Numbered from the stretch's first letter, positions 31,036 to 40,775 are shown. The stretch: 48,723 nucleotides of DNA from Verrucomicrobiota bacterium (GCA_021733945.1 JAIPJX010000016.1:1-48723); one strand, 5' to 3'. Notes: generated from the sequence alone by a model not told the origin. Numbers and translations are program-made.

Positions 31036-31572
31036 CTATTGAACCGTTTTGCCTTCCTTCCGCAGGACCTTCTCGCCCACGTACCGCACACCCTTGCCCT
31101 TGTAGGGTTCCGGCGGATAGTAGCTTCTGATTTCGGAGGCAACCTGACCCACTTTTTGTTTGTCCGGTCCTTCGATGGTCACCTTGGTGTTGTCCTCCAC
31201 CGTCACCTTCACCTGATCGGGGATCGCGTAAAGAATCGGATGCGAATAGCCCAAGGTCAGATTCACCCGTTTTCCCTCGACGGCGGCCTTAAAGCCGACG
31301 CCCTGGATTTCGAGTTTCTTGACGTAGCCCTCTGAAACACCCTGCACGAGATTGGAAAGAATCGAACGGGTCAAGCCATGATAGGCTTTGGCCTCGGAAT
31401 CGTTTCCATCGCGGATGACCACCAGCCGCTCAGGCGTCATGTCGAGCGACACACGATTGGGGAGATTAAACTCGAGTTTGCCCTTCGGCCCCTCGACATG
31501 GACCATGCGGCCCTTGAGGTCGACCTTGACCTTTGCCGGGATCGGAATCGGAATTTTACCTAGTCTTGACAT
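31036..31572 (-). CDS. rplF: 50S ribosomal protein L6 (178 aa)
   Basis: Stabilises the sarcin-ricin loop region and the factor-binding site. MSRLGKIPIPIPAKVKVDLK at the N-terminus and RSYYPPEPYKGKGVRYVGEK at the C-terminus are diagnostic. I use ATG 31572; an upstream in-frame start at 31590 would add six unconserved residues. Confidence 0.97.
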   Translation of the reverse strand: MSRLGKIPIPIPAKVKVDLKGRMVHVEGPKGKLEFNLPNRVSLDMTPERLVVIRDGNDSEAKAYHGLTRSILSNLVQGVSEGYVKKLEIQGVGFKAAVEGKRVNLTLGYSHPILYAIPDQVKVTVEDNTKVTIEGPDKQKVGQVASEIRSYYPPEPYKGKGVRYVGEKVLRKEGKTVQ

Positions 31573-31579
31573 ACAAATC

Positions 31580-31966
31580 CTACCATACAAAACACAGCAA
31601 CTCGCCTCCGAGTTTTTGTTTCTTAGCTTCCGTGCCGGTCATCAAACCCTTGGACGTGGAGACGATGGCGATTCCGAGGCCTCCCAGAACGCGCGGAACC
31701 TCGTCTGCTCCCACATACCTGCGGAGCCCCGGGGTACTCACCCGCTTCAGGCCGGCGATCACGGTTTGACGCCCGTCATACTTGAGTTTGATCCGGAGCG
31801 TTTTCTTGATGTCGCCAGCGACAGTGCATTCCGCAATATAACCTTCGCGCTTGAGGATCTGAGCAATGCTCTCCTTCATTTTCGAATACGCCATTTCGGT
31901 ATTCGGCAATAGCGCCCGGGTTGCGTTGCGGATCCGGGTTAACATATCTGCGATTGGATCAGTCAT
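31580..31966 (-). CDS. rpsH: 30S ribosomal protein S8 (128 aa)
   Basis: Primary binder of central-domain 16S rRNA. MTDPIADMLTRIRNATRALL and the C-terminal GGLGIAIVSTSKGLMTGTEA, ending GGELLCFVW, are typical. ATG 31966 is the family start; an upstream in-frame start at 31993 overlaps rpsN. Sequence length is normal. Confidence 0.97.
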   Translation of the reverse strand: MTDPIADMLTRIRNATRALLPNTEMAYSKMKESIAQILKREGYIAECTVAGDIKKTLRIKLKYDGRQTVIAGLKRVSTPGLRRYVGADEVPRVLGGLGIAIVSTSKGLMTGTEAKKQKLGGELLCFVW

Positions 31967-31970
31967 AGTG

Positions 31971-32240
31971 TTACCAACTCGCCTTTGTGACACCTGGGAT
32001 CAAACCATTCAACGCCGATTCGCGAAACTCCAAGCGCGAACATTCGAACTTGCGAAGGTAGGCGTGCCTGCGACCCGAGATCCGGCAGCGGTTGACCACA
32101 CGCACGGGGCTTGCATTCCTCGGCAGTTTGGACAGTCCGGCATAATCGCGTTTGGCTTTGAGTTCAGCCCGAATTGCCGCATATTTCTGAACCGTTTCGC
32201 GCTTTTTCTTGTCGCGTTCAATCCATGATTTCTTCGCCAT
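31971..32240 (-). CDS. rpsN: 30S ribosomal protein S14, zinc-free form (89 aa)
   Basis: Head-assembly protein. [20 protein letters not shown] and the end block [20 protein letters not shown] are diagnostic. The region [20 protein letters not shown] lacks the two CxxC pairs, so this is the longer zinc-independent type. Confidence 0.97.
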   Translation of the reverse strand: MAKKSWIERDKKKRETVQKYAAIRAELKAKRDYAGLSKLPRNASPVRVVNRCRISGRRHAYLRKFECSRLEFRESALNGLIPGVTKASW

Positions 32241-32243
32241 AGT

Positions 32244-32789
32244 TCACTTTCCTTCTGCAAAGGGCATACCCATCAATTTCAATAAGTCTCGCGCTTCATC
32301 GTCAGAGTTGGCGGACGTCACAATCGTGATATCCATTCCCTGCTGACGCTTAATCTTGTCCAATTCCATCTCGGGGAAAATTGTTTGATCCCCCACTCCG
32401 AGCGAATAGTTGCCCCGTCCATCGAACGAACGATTGGAAAGGCCCCGGAAATCCCGAATCCGCGGAAGAGCCGTCGCAACCAGCCGGTCAAAGAACTCAT
32501 ACATCACCTCACGGCGAAGAGTTACAAAGCATCCGACCGACTGGCCCTCACGAAGCTTGAAATTGGCAATGCTCTTGCGTGCCTTGGTGGTTACCGGCTT
32601 GCGTCCGGTGATTGCCGCCAAATCGCGGGTGGCGTCTTCGAGCGCTCCCTTTTCAAGGTTGCAGCTCACCCCCATGTTCAGCACGATCTTTTCAATCTGC
32701 GGAACCTGGTGGATGTTGGTGTAATTGCGTTTCTCCATCAACGCTGGTTTCACCCTCTCGATATAATCAGTATACAGCCGTGGCTTCAT
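32244..32789 (-). CDS. rplE: 50S ribosomal protein L5 (181 aa)
   Basis: Binds 5S rRNA and contacts the P-site tRNA. KIVLNMGVSCNLEKGALEDA, RDFRGLSNRSFDGRGNYSLG and EMELDKIKRQQGMDITIVTS identify it. Gap to rplX is 2 bp and to rpsN 3 bp, so coupling is likely. Confidence 0.97.
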   Translation of the reverse strand: MKPRLYTDYIERVKPALMEKRNYTNIHQVPQIEKIVLNMGVSCNLEKGALEDATRDLAAITGRKPVTTKARKSIANFKLREGQSVGCFVTLRREVMYEFFDRLVATALPRIRDFRGLSNRSFDGRGNYSLGVGDQTIFPEMELDKIKRQQGMDITIVTSANSDDEARDLLKLMGMPFAEGK

Positions 32790-32791
32790 AA

Positions 32792-33073
32792 TTATCCTTG
32801 CGAGGCATCAGCCGAAACTCCGCGCTTGGAAGCGCGCGCCTCGAACTTGGAAGCGAGCATGACGTTGGAGGTATGAATTGTGCCCTCCCGTTCGATGATC
32901 GCGCCCTGCGGGTGCTGCTGGTTTTTCTTGACGTGTTTCTTGATCATTTTGATGCCTTCGACGATGAGGCGTTCACGACCCTTGACCACACTGATGATCT
33001 TGCCGCGTTTACCACGCTCGGTCCCGGCGATCACGACAACCTCGTCGCCTTTTTTTACATGAGAGCTTGCCAT
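32792..33073 (-). CDS. rplX: 50S ribosomal protein L24 (93 aa)
   Basis: Assembly initiator near the tunnel exit. VKKGDEVVVIAGTERGKRGK is the KOW motif; the downstream VEGIKMIKKHVKKNQQHPQG and IHTSNVML segments are typical. Normal size with a short Arg/Ser tail. Confidence 0.97.
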   Translation of the reverse strand: MASSHVKKGDEVVVIAGTERGKRGKIISVVKGRERLIVEGIKMIKKHVKKNQQHPQGAIIEREGTIHTSNVMLASKFEARASKRGVSADASQG

Positions 33074-33076
33074 AAC

Positions 33077-33442
33077 CTAGATAACCTCCGGCGCCAGAGA
33101 AACGATTTTCATGAACTTCTTCTCGCGCAACTCGCGCGCCACCGGTCCGAAAATCCGTGTGCCCCTGGGATTATTGTCCTTATCAATAATAACAATTGCG
33201 TTGGAATCGAACCTCAAATAGGAACCGTCACTCCTTCGAATGGCTTTCCGGGTTCGCACCACCACCGCGTTGACCACTTCCCCCTTTTTGACCGTGCCAT
33301 CGGGAGTGGCTTCCTTGATGTGCGCTTTAATCACATCACCGACCCGGGCGTAGCGTTGATTGGGGCCCAGAACACCGATTGCAGCCGCCCGTTTGGCGCC
33401 GCTGTTATCGGCAACATCTAAAATTGAACGTATCTGTAGCAT
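33077..33442 (-). CDS. rplN: 50S ribosomal protein L14 (121 aa)
   Basis: Forms part of intersubunit bridges and contacts the factor-binding region. [20 protein letters not shown] and [20 protein letters not shown] ending SLAPEVI are diagnostic. Three bases separate it from rplX. Confidence 0.97.
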   Translation of the reverse strand: MLQIRSILDVADNSGAKRAAAIGVLGPNQRYARVGDVIKAHIKEATPDGTVKKGEVVNAVVVRTRKAIRRSDGSYLRFDSNAIVIIDKDNNPRGTRIFGPVARELREKKFMKIVSLAPEVI

Positions 33443-33468
33443 ATGCCTTGTGTGGCTTCAACGGCTGC

Positions 33469-33750
33469 TTAGGCAGCCACTGCGCCTTTTGTCGTCACTT
33501 CAACCAAACGCCAGCATTTGGTCTTGGAAATCGGCCTCGTCTCCTGGATCCGCACGTAATCGCCCAGTTTGGCCTCACCCTTGTCATCATGCGCATAGAA
33601 TTTGCGATAGCGCGTGACCACTTTTTTAAACCGCGGATGCTGGTAGCGCCGCTGGACCAACACCACGATGGTCTTATTCATTTTGTCGGAGATCACTTCT
33701 CCGGTGCGCTCTTTGCGGCGGCTCCGAGCAAGATTGTTCGTTTCAGACAT
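33469..33750 (-). CDS. rpsQ: 30S ribosomal protein S17 (93 aa)
   Basis: Binds 16S rRNA 5' domain. [40 protein letters not shown], the [20 protein letters not shown] end and a short Val/Ala tail identify it. ATG 33750, spaced 5 bp after rpmC. Confidence 0.97.
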   Translation of the reverse strand: MSETNNLARSRRKERTGEVISDKMNKTIVVLVQRRYQHPRFKKVVTRYRKFYAHDDKGEAKLGDYVRIQETRPISKTKCWRLVEVTTKGAVAA

Positions 33751-33755
33751 ATCGA

Positions 33756-33953
33756 CTAAGCAGATTTGTTGCGGATCATCGAAACTTGAGTCTCAATTCG
33801 TGCGATCTCACGACGCAGGGTCCGAAGGCGGGAGGGCTTCTCCAACTGACTGCTCGCCTGTTGCAAGCGCAGATTAAAGATTTCCTGCCTCAAATCGCGA
33901 CCTTTCGCGTTGAGCTCGACCATTGTTAAATCCCGTATTTCTGACATTTTCAT
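33756..33953 (-). CDS. rpmC: 50S ribosomal protein L29 (65 aa)
   Basis: Tunnel-exit protein that helps dock trigger factor and [23 protein letters not shown] plus [20 protein letters not shown] give the family pattern. ATG 33953 is preceded by GGAG at 7 bp; the in-frame ATG at 33947 and TTG at 33959 are alternatives. Confidence 0.95.
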   Translation of the reverse strand: MKMSEIRDLTMVELNAKGRDLRQEIFNLRLQQASSQLEKPSRLRTLRREIARIETQVSMIRNKSA

Positions 33954-33969
33954 GACCAAACTCCGATGC

Positions 33970-34389
33970 TCAACCGACTTTGTGCCGGGAGATGAATTTT
34001 GTTTTGATGCACAGTTTAGACGCTGCCAGGCGCATCGACTCTTTTGCGATCACTTCCGACACACCGTCCACTTCGAACAACACGTTCGCAGGTCGGATGA
34101 CGGCCACCCACGCCTCCAACGGCCCCTTGCCCTTGCCCATTCGCGTCTCCAAAGGCTTTTTGGTATACGACTTGTCTGGAAAGATACGAATCCATACCTT
34201 GCCGCGCCGCTTCATGTAACGCGTGATCGCAACCCGTGCAGCTTCAATCTGCTTGGAATCGAGCCAACATCGCTCCAGCGCCTGCAATCCAAATTCGCCA
34301 AATGCAACGGTCGCACCGCGGTGGGCTATCCCAGCACGGTTTCCGCGATGCATTTTGCGGTACTTCACTCTGGCGGGCATCATTGCCAT
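33970..34389 (-). CDS. rplP: 50S ribosomal protein L16 (139 aa)
   Basis: Sits near the A site and organises tRNA acceptor binding. [20 protein letters not shown] and the segment [20 protein letters not shown], then [12 protein letters not shown], are diagnostic. ATG 34389 has AAGGA at 7 bp; ATG 34380 is close behind. Confidence 0.97.
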   Translation of the reverse strand: MAMMPARVKYRKMHRGNRAGIAHRGATVAFGEFGLQALERCWLDSKQIEAARVAITRYMKRRGKVWIRIFPDKSYTKKPLETRMGKGKGPLEAWVAVIRPANVLFEVDGVSEVIAKESMRLAASKLCIKTKFISRHKVG

Positions 34390-34427
34390 AAATCGATCCT
34401 TAAAACGTTCTGGTTAAAATGTTTTTT

Positions 34428-35105
34428 TTAAACACTCGCAGCCGAAATCGGGGCTGCGACCGGTGCAATCTGCTTTTCGGTCGTCATCTGACCCTTGCAG
34501 ATCCAGCACTTAATCCCGAGCTTTCCATACATCGTATGGGCTTCGGCAAATCCATAATCAATCACGGCGCGCAGCGTATGGAGGGGAACACTCCCCTCGT
34601 GATACGACTCCACCCGGGCCAGTTCAGCACCGCCCAAGCGACCCGCGCAACGCACTTTGATTCCTACCGCACCAAAATCCATGGCGGTTTGCACCGCTTT
34701 CTTCATGGCGCGCCGGAACGATATCCTACGTTCCAGTTGAAGACCAATGTTTTCGGCAACTAATTGCGCGTCGATTTCCGGAGTCTTCACCTCCTGGATG
34801 TCGACGTAGATTTCCTTGCCCGTGAGCTTGCTCAGATCTTCCTTGATCCGGTCGATCTCGGCACCCTTGCGTCCGATCACCACACCAGGGCGCGCGGTGA
34901 AAATTGTTATCCGGCAACGCGTGGCAGCTCTCTCTATCTGGATCTTCGGAACCGAAGCCGATTCGAGCTTCTTCTTCAGAATGTCCCGGATCCGTCGATC
35001 CTCGGAGAGGAGTTTTCCAAACTCTCGCTTTTCAGCGTACCACTTTGAGCGCCAATCCTTGTTGACTGCCACTCGAAAACCGATCGGATTTGTTTTTTGT
35101 CCCAT
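34428..35105 (-). CDS. rpsC: 30S ribosomal protein S3 (225 aa)
   Basis: mRNA-entry protein with helicase function. MGQKTNPIGFRVAVNKDWRS, then the KH-domain core (RPGVVIGRKGAEIDRIKEDL) and the C-terminal RVESYHEGSVPLHTLRAVID, GTMY-like TMYGKLGIKCWICKG. Length is normal, with a short Ala/Pro tail. Confidence 0.97.
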   Translation of the reverse strand: MGQKTNPIGFRVAVNKDWRSKWYAEKREFGKLLSEDRRIRDILKKKLESASVPKIQIERAATRCRITIFTARPGVVIGRKGAEIDRIKEDLSKLTGKEIYVDIQEVKTPEIDAQLVAENIGLQLERRISFRRAMKKAVQTAMDFGAVGIKVRCAGRLGGAELARVESYHEGSVPLHTLRAVIDYGFAEAHTMYGKLGIKCWICKGQMTTEKQIAPVAAPISAASV

Positions 35106-35115
35106 AACTGATCTG

Positions 35116-35448
35116 TTAAGCCTCGGATAAAATGATTCGGATATGGCAGCTTCGTTTCAGGATCGGTCCCGCCGAACCCCGCGCCTTGGGTGTAAACCGC
35201 TTCATCGTGGCCGCCGCACCGGCGACAGCTTCCTTGACAATAAGCCTCTCGGGTTTCAACCCGTTGTTGTTCTCGGCGTTGGCGATCGCAGACTTCAAGG
35301 TCTTGGCCACCAGCCGCGCCGATTTGCGCGGCACGACCCCCAGCACTGCCAGCGCTTGCTGGGCCGGCAGACCCTGGATTTGCCGGACTACCTCGCGCAT
35401 CTTCTGCGCGGACATCCGGACGTTGCGGGTAATTGAACGAACTTCCAT
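35116..35448 (-). CDS. rplV: 50S ribosomal protein L22 (110 aa)
   Basis: Lines the exit tunnel with a beta-hairpin. NVRMSAQKMREVVRQIQGLP opens it; RFTPKARGSAGPILKRSCHI contains the extended loop residues and the rRNA-binding tail. Spaced 9 bp after rpsS and 10 bp before rpsC. Confidence 0.97.
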   Translation of the reverse strand: MEVRSITRNVRMSAQKMREVVRQIQGLPAQQALAVLGVVPRKSARLVAKTLKSAIANAENNNGLKPERLIVKEAVAGAAATMKRFTPKARGSAGPILKRSCHIRIILSEA

Positions 35449-35457
35449 AAAAAATCT

Positions 35458-35739
35458 TTACTTGGATTCGGCCTTGGCCGTATGCGATCCGTGTTTCTTG
35501 AAGGTCCGCGTGAACGAAAACTCGCCCAGACGATGCCCCACCATGTTCTCCGTGACGAACACAGGATTAAAAACGCGCCCGTTGTGGACGTTGAAGGTGT
35601 GTCCCACAAAATCAGGAGTGATCATCGAACGGCGTGACCAGGTTTTGATCGGCCGTTTCAAGTCGGCTGCGTTCAACTTGTTAATTTTGTCCAACAAGTG
35701 TTCGTCCACGAATGGACCTTTTTTGATTGAGCGTCCCAT
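35458..35739 (-). CDS. rpsS: 30S ribosomal protein S19 (93 aa)
   Basis: Head protein near A-site t[43 protein letters not shown] and [20 protein letters not shown] are diagnostic. Normal length. Confidence 0.97.
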   Translation of the reverse strand: MGRSIKKGPFVDEHLLDKINKLNAADLKRPIKTWSRRSMITPDFVGHTFNVHNGRVFNPVFVTENMVGHRLGEFSFTRTFKKHGSHTAKAESK

Positions 35740-35750
35740 AGGATCTTATT

Positions 35751-36596
35751 CTATCGCTGTTTCATCGGACGTCCATCCCGACGGACCAGGATCGAGCGGT
35801 TGGAATATTTGAATTTTTTCCGAGTCTTGTATCCCTTGGTGATGACACCCCAGGGAGTTACCGGGTGGCCGCCACCGGAAGTTTTGCCGGCACCACCACC
35901 CATCGGATGGTCCACCGGGTTTTTGGCAACACCGCGTGTCAGAGGACGCACGCCGCGATGGCGATTGCGACCGGCCTTGCCGAGAACCACATTCTCATGT
36001 TCCGTGTTTCCCACCTGGCCAATCGTGGCGAGGCAGTTTTCGTGCATTCGACGAATTTCACCCGAAGGCAGCTTTACCTGAGCGTACCCTTCATCACGGG
36101 ACATCAGCACCGCGGAAGCACCCGCGGATCGCACCATCTGCCCGCCCTTGCCGGGAATCAACTCAACGTTGTGAATCGCATGGCCGATGGGAATATTCTT
36201 CAGCGGCAGCGCATTTCCGACTTCCGGAGCTGCGGTGTGCCCGCTGGAAACGGTCTTTCCAACCTCGAGCCCCAGCGGCGCCACGATGTAACGGCGTTCT
36301 CCGTCCGCATATTCCAGCAACGCGATGCGCGCGCTCCGGATCGGATCATACTCGATCCCGATCACCTTGGCCACGATCCCGTGCTTCTGACGCTTAAAAT
36401 CAATGGTCCGGATCTTCTGCTTGTGACCCTGTCCCCGGCCACGACTGGTGACCCGACCGTAACAATTCCGTCCACCGGTCTTTTTGCGGATCGTAACAAG
36501 GCTCTTCTCCGGTTTGCTCTTTGTAATCTCCGCAAACGACGATACGGTCATGTACCGCGACGATGGGGTCAAAGGTCTGAATGACTTAACAGGCAT
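35751..36596 (-). CDS. rplB: 50S ribosomal protein L2 (281 aa)
   Basis: Largest core protein, needed for subunit association and peptidyl transfer. [20 protein letters not shown] opens it. The motif [20 protein letters not shown] holds the conserved His implicated in peptidyl transfer; Met in place of the second His of the E. coli motif is also seen in other phyla as I recall. Ends in a basic tail ([15 protein letters not shown]). Confidence 0.97.
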   Translation of the reverse strand: MPVKSFRPLTPSSRYMTVSSFAEITKSKPEKSLVTIRKKTGGRNCYGRVTSRGRGQGHKQKIRTIDFKRQKHGIVAKVIGIEYDPIRSARIALLEYADGERRYIVAPLGLEVGKTVSSGHTAAPEVGNALPLKNIPIGHAIHNVELIPGKGGQMVRSAGASAVLMSRDEGYAQVKLPSGEIRRMHENCLATIGQVGNTEHENVVLGKAGRNRHRGVRPLTRGVAKNPVDHPMGGGAGKTSGGGHPVTPWGVITKGYKTRKKFKYSNRSILVRRDGRPMKQR

Positions 36597-36608
36597 ATCG
36601 AAATTTCT

Positions 36609-36890
36609 TTAGGTCAGGTTAATCTTGTCGCCCTTTTTGAGGGTCACGATGGCCTTTTTCCAGTCCGAGGTTTTTCCGGCCTGCGCGGTGCGCTGCCTCC
36701 GGAGTTTGCCCCGGACGTTCATGGTCCGAACATCGAGCACCTTGACCTTGAAAAGCTCCTGAACCGCCTGCCGAATCTGCACCTTGTTGGCGCGACGATC
36801 CGCGACAACCGTGTAATGATTCAGGGTGTGGCTCAGCAACGTTCCCTTCTCGGTCACGCGCACTGTTTTAATAACATCAAAAACGTTCAT
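36609..36890 (-). CDS. rplW: 50S ribosomal protein L23 (93 aa)
   Basis: Exit-site protein docking trigger factor and SRP. NVFDVIKTVRVTEKGTLLSH, the helix VQIRQAVQELFKVKVLDVRT and the loop MNVRGKLRRQRTAQAGKTSD, then KKAIVTLKKGDKI. Normal length. Confidence 0.96.
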   Translation of the reverse strand: MNVFDVIKTVRVTEKGTLLSHTLNHYTVVADRRANKVQIRQAVQELFKVKVLDVRTMNVRGKLRRQRTAQAGKTSDWKKAIVTLKKGDKINLT

Positions 36891-36902
36891 TCTGATCTGT
36901 TT

Positions 36903-37523
36903 CTAGGAAAGGCGTTGTTCGATCTTTTCGAACGCATCGCGGGTAAACACAAGTTTGTCGAACTGCAACAACTGATAGGTATTGACCGATTCGCCGGTTG
37001 CCAATTCCACACCGGTTACGTTCCGAGCGGCCAGCATCAAATTCGCCTCCACTCCGCCGGTCACAAACAAGGTCGTGCCCTTGAGCTCGAGCGCCGAACG
37101 CACCTTCAGAAAATCCTTGGTCTTGGGCGAAGCGATCTTGAGATCCTCCACCAGGACCACATCTCCCAGACGCATCCGCGCACTCAAAGCCTTGCGCAAA
37201 GCCAGCTTCTTGGTGTTCTTGCTGACGATCTTGCGGAAATCCCGCGGCTTGGGTCCGAAGACCACGCCACCCCCCCGCCACAACGGAGAAGCAAAGGAAC
37301 CCGCTCGCGCCCTGCCCGTGCCCTTCTGACGCCACGGTTTCTTGCCGGTACCCGCAACCTCGCCCATTGTCTTGGTGCAGGCCGTGCCGCTACGGTTGGC
37401 TGCCCGAATGGCAACCACCACATCGTGAACCGCCTGCGTGCCCTTGCCGTTTTCGATCACCGGAAAACGAACCTCCAGCTCACCCTGGCTGGCACCCTGA
37501 GTATTCTTAATTGTCAGTTTCAT
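36903..37523 (-). CDS. rplD: 50S ribosomal protein L4 (206 aa)
   Basis: Reaches into the exit tunnel and in many bacteria represses its own operon. HDVVVAIRAANRSGTACTKT, then the loop block GTGKKPWRQKGTGRARAGSF and the PLWRGGGVVFGPKPRDFRKI segment are typical of L4. Normal size, between rplC and rplW. Confidence 0.97.
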   Translation of the reverse strand: MKLTIKNTQGASQGELEVRFPVIENGKGTQAVHDVVVAIRAANRSGTACTKTMGEVAGTGKKPWRQKGTGRARAGSFASPLWRGGGVVFGPKPRDFRKIVSKNTKKLALRKALSARMRLGDVVLVEDLKIASPKTKDFLKVRSALELKGTTLFVTGGVEANLMLAARNVTGVELATGESVNTYQLLQFDKLVFTRDAFEKIEQRLS

Positions 37524-37535
37524 TCGCTTTCGACC

Positions 37536-38189
37536 TTATGCTTTGGCTGTCGCCTCTTTCTTGGGATTCTTTTTCGATTCACGAATCACGACATAATCGC
37601 CCTTGGATCCCGGGATACCACCCCGGATCAGGAGAATGTTCTCCTCTGCGCGCACCTGGATGATCTCCAGATTTTGCACGGTCCTCCGGACCTGCCCCAT
37701 GTGACCGGGCATTTTAATTCCCCGCCGGACGGTACCTGGAAACAGGCGCTGGCCGATGGCACCGGTGCGGCGCCGCCAACCCTTGGAACCGTGGGAGGCA
37801 TCGCCACCCCGGAAGTCCCAACGCTTCATCACACCCTCAAATCCACGGCCCTTCGTGACGCCAATGCCATCGACATAATCGCCCACGGCGAATATGGACG
37901 CTCCAATGACATCACCAGGCTTTACGTCCAGTGAAAAGTCGCGGAATTCGCGGATCCGTTTCACCGGCACGGCGTTGTGTTTGCGCAAATGCCCCATCGC
38001 CGCCTTGGTCATGCGATGCTCCTTCTGGTCATCAAACCCCAACTGAACGGCCCGATACCCATCGACCTCCTCAGTGCGGCATTGAATCACGCGGTTCGGC
38101 CCCACCAGCACAACAGTGACTGGCACCAAAGTCCCTTTCGCGTCGTAAACGCGAGTTTCACCCAATTTTTTTCCGAGCAAGCCAATCAT
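37536..38189 (-). CDS. rplC: 50S ribosomal protein L3 (217 aa)
   Basis: Early assembly protein near the peptidyl transferase centre. MIGLLGKKLGETRVYDAKGT opens it; GRGFEGVMKRWDFRGGDASH and RTGAIGQRLFPGTVRRGIKM give the W-loop region including the conserved Gln that can be methylated. ATG 38189 is used over an earlier in-frame start at 38216. Ends Lys/Glu/Ala-rich. Confidence 0.97.
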   Translation of the reverse strand: MIGLLGKKLGETRVYDAKGTLVPVTVVLVGPNRVIQCRTEEVDGYRAVQLGFDDQKEHRMTKAAMGHLRKHNAVPVKRIREFRDFSLDVKPGDVIGASIFAVGDYVDGIGVTKGRGFEGVMKRWDFRGGDASHGSKGWRRRTGAIGQRLFPGTVRRGIKMPGHMGQVRRTVQNLEIIQVRAEENILLIRGGIPGSKGDYVVIRESKKNPKKEATAKA

Positions 38190-38193
38190 AGCC

Positions 38194-38502
38194 TCAAATC
38201 TTAATTGTGATGTCAACCCCCGCAGGCAGGTTCAATTTCTTCAATTCGTCGACGGTTTTCGCCGTTGGATCAATGATGTCCAACAACCGCTTGTGAGTTC
38301 TTTGCTCAAACGTTTCATGCGACTTTTTGTCGGCATGAGGAGAGCGCTGAACCGTGAACCGCTCAATGCGGGTCGGGAGCGGAATCGGCCCAGCCACCAA
38401 GGCGCCTGTGCGTTTGACGGTCTCCACAATATCGTGGGCGGATTGGTCGACCACACGGTGGTCGTAGGCCTTGAGTCGGATGCGAATGCGTTGTCCTGCC
38501 AT
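38194..38502 (-). CDS. rpsJ: 30S ribosomal protein S10 (102 aa)
   Basis: Head protein and NusB partner in antitermination. [20 protein letters not shown], the loop [20 protein letters not shown] and DSREQFE-like [20 protein letters not shown] are diagnostic. First gene of the S10 part, 4 bp before rplC and 30 bp after fusA. tuf, often found here, is absent. Confidence 0.97.
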   Translation of the reverse strand: MAGQRIRIRLKAYDHRVVDQSAHDIVETVKRTGALVAGPIPLPTRIERFTVQRSPHADKKSHETFEQRTHKRLLDIIDPTAKTVDELKKLNLPAGVDITIKI

Positions 38503-38532
38503 ATCAAATTCCTGATCGTTCGAGTTGCGAAA

Positions 38533-40653
38533 TTATGTGCGTGCCGGTTTCGGCTTGGTGGTGTCCAGAATGCCGGCAACAATGCTCGCCGGGACCTGTT
38601 CAAAACGAAACGGTTCCATTGAATAGGAAGCGCGTCCCTTGGAGAGCGACCGGATTGCCGTGGAGTAACCGAACATTTCGGAAAGCGGCACTTCTGAGTA
38701 AAGGTTCGTCGTGGTTCCCTTGGCCTCGATGCTCTGGATCTTGCCGCGCCGGCGGTTCAAATCACCCAGGAGGTCACCCTGATATTCATCCGGCGTGGAA
38801 ACTTCCACACGCATGATGGGTTCCAGGAGGACAGGATTCGCCTTCTTGACCGCATCCTTCAAGGCAAAGATTCCCGCCATTTTGAAGGACAACTCGCTTG
38901 AGTCCACTTCGTGGAAACTGCCGTCAATGATTTCCACGGTCACATCGACCATCGGATATCCGGCCAGCACCCCACCCTCAATGGCCTCCTTGATCCCACT
39001 GATGGTCGGGTTGATGAATTCCTTCGGAATGGTCCCGCCAACAACCTTGCTCTCGATGGAGACTCCCTTGCCCGGTTCAGCCGGCACAATGGTGATCACG
39101 GCATGCCCATACTGACCACGTCCACCCGATTGACGGACAAACTTGCCTTCGCCCTGGGCGCTTTTTGTAATTGTTTCGCGGTAGGCGATCTGCGGGGCCC
39201 CGGCATTCGCTTCGACCTTAAACTCACGGAGCAATCGGTCCCGAATGATCTCCAGGTGCAACTCACCCATGCCCGCAATAATCAACTGCCCTGTTTCTTC
39301 ATTGGTGAAACAGCGGAAGGTCGGATCCTCCTCAGCCAGACGCTGCAGCCCTTCTCCCATCTTATCCCGATCCGCCTTCGTCTTCGGCTCAATCGCCATC
39401 GAGATGACAGGCTCCGGAAAAGTCGGAGGTTCCAACAGGATCTCAAAGGACTCGTCGCAAAGCGTATCCCCGGTGGTAATGTTCTTCAAACCGACCAAAG
39501 CAGCGATGTCCCCGGAATAAACCGTATCCACCTCGATGCGCTTGTCCGCCTGAATCATCATCACCCGGCTGACACGGTCCCGCTTCTTCGTCCTCGGGTT
39601 GTAAACGGTATCCCCCTTGGTCAGCGACCCACCATAAACGCGGAAAAAGATCAACTTACCAACAAACGGATCGGTCCAAAGCTTAAACGCCAGGGAACAG
39701 AATTTGCCATTGTCATCCGCGGGTACGGTGACCGCATTTTCCGGAGCACCCGGTTCCTCACCCACCGCGGATGGCACATCCAACGGAGACGGGAGATAAT
39801 CAATGATCGCGTCAACCAGCGGCTGGACGCCCTTTTTCTTGAAAGCCGAACCACCGAGAACCGGCACCAACTTCAGAGCGCATGTCAGGCGACGAATCGC
39901 TTTCTTCAAAACCACGGCGCTGATGGGCTTCTCTTCAATGACCAGTTCGGCAATCGTATCGTCCTTGTTGGCCACCGCATCGATCAACTCGGCAAGCGCC
40001 AGCTTCGCACGCTCCTTCTCAGCCTCGGGAATCTCGACAACGTCGTATTTCAAACCAACCGGATCCGTCGCGTCGTAGATGATCGCTTTTTGGGAAACCA
40101 CGTCAATGACACCGGAGAGATAATCCTCCCGGCCGATCGGCAGGCCGATGGCGTAGGCATAAGCTCCGAGCTTCTTGCGCATCTCCAGAACCGCATTTTC
40201 GAAATTGGCACCCACGCGGTCCATCTTGTTGACGAACGCGATCCGCGGGACATTGTACTTGGTTGCCTGACGCCAAACCGTTTCGGACTGCGGCTGCACC
40301 CCTGCGACTCCGCAAAACACGGCGACCGCACCGTCCAGCACGCGCATGGATCGCTCCACCTCAGCGGTAAAATCCACATGCCCCGGGGTATCAATGATGT
40401 TGATCCGATGAGGAATGTCGATGGCCGTCTTGTCCAAGCCATCGTTCTTCTGGGTCCAGTAACAGGTGGTGGCCGCAGACGTGATCGTAATGCCGCGCTC
40501 CCGCTCCTGCTCCATCCAGTCCGTCACCGTATTTCCATCATGCACATCGCCCATCTTATGGATGAGTCCCGTGTAAAAGAGAATACGCTCCGTTGTGGTG
40601 GTTTTCCCGGCATCAATGTGCGCCGCAATACCAATATTGCGGGTACGCTCCAT
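38533..40653 (-). CDS. fusA: Elongation factor G (706 aa)
   Basis: GTPase driving translocation and ribosome recycling. G1 AHIDAGKTTTTERILFYTG, G2 ERGITITSAATTCYW, G3 DTPGHVDF and G4 AFVNKMDRVGANFENAV are present; domains II-V follow, with the domain IV motif QSGGRGQYGHAVITIVPAEP and domain V LNRRRGKIQSIEAKGTTTNL. I place the start at ATG 40653, which has AAAGGAAG at a good distance; an in-frame ATG at 40710 would add 19 residues without family match. A terminator-like hairpin lies upstream (40722-40757). Confidence 0.96.
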   Translation of the reverse strand: MERTRNIGIAAHIDAGKTTTTERILFYTGLIHKMGDVHDGNTVTDWMEQERERGITITSAATTCYWTQKNDGLDKTAIDIPHRINIIDTPGHVDFTAEVERSMRVLDGAVAVFCGVAGVQPQSETVWRQATKYNVPRIAFVNKMDRVGANFENAVLEMRKKLGAYAYAIGLPIGREDYLSGVIDVVSQKAIIYDATDPVGLKYDVVEIPEAEKERAKLALAELIDAVANKDDTIAELVIEEKPISAVVLKKAIRRLTCALKLVPVLGGSAFKKKGVQPLVDAIIDYLPSPLDVPSAVGEEPGAPENAVTVPADDNGKFCSLAFKLWTDPFVGKLIFFRVYGGSLTKGDTVYNPRTKKRDRVSRVMMIQADKRIEVDTVYSGDIAALVGLKNITTGDTLCDESFEILLEPPTFPEPVISMAIEPKTKADRDKMGEGLQRLAEEDPTFRCFTNEETGQLIIAGMGELHLEIIRDRLLREFKVEANAGAPQIAYRETITKSAQGEGKFVRQSGGRGQYGHAVITIVPAEPGKGVSIESKVVGGTIPKEFINPTISGIKEAIEGGVLAGYPMVDVTVEIIDGSFHEVDSSELSFKMAGIFALKDAVKKANPVLLEPIMRVEVSTPDEYQGDLLGDLNRRRGKIQSIEAKGTTTNLYSEVPLSEMFGYSTAIRSLSKGRASYSMEPFRFEQVPASIVAGILDTTKPKPART

Positions 40654-40721
40654 CGAGTACTTCCTTTGTGGGGAATTCAGGGAACTCGGTTTTTCAATTA
40701 CTGCGTCCATCTGTCCGTTAG

Positions 40722-40757
40722 AATAAAAATGCCCCGACCTGCTTCAGCCTTCGGGGC
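40722..40757 (-). terminator. Terminator-like hairpin between rpsG and fusA
   Basis: On the minus strand GCCCCGA (40757-40751) pairs with TCGGGGC (40737-40731) around a 13-nt loop, and ATTTTTATT follows. It lies inside the transcription unit, so it may reduce readthrough into fusA or be a processing site. Confidence 0.6.
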
Positions 40758-40775
40758 GAATTGGAAATTAACTGT

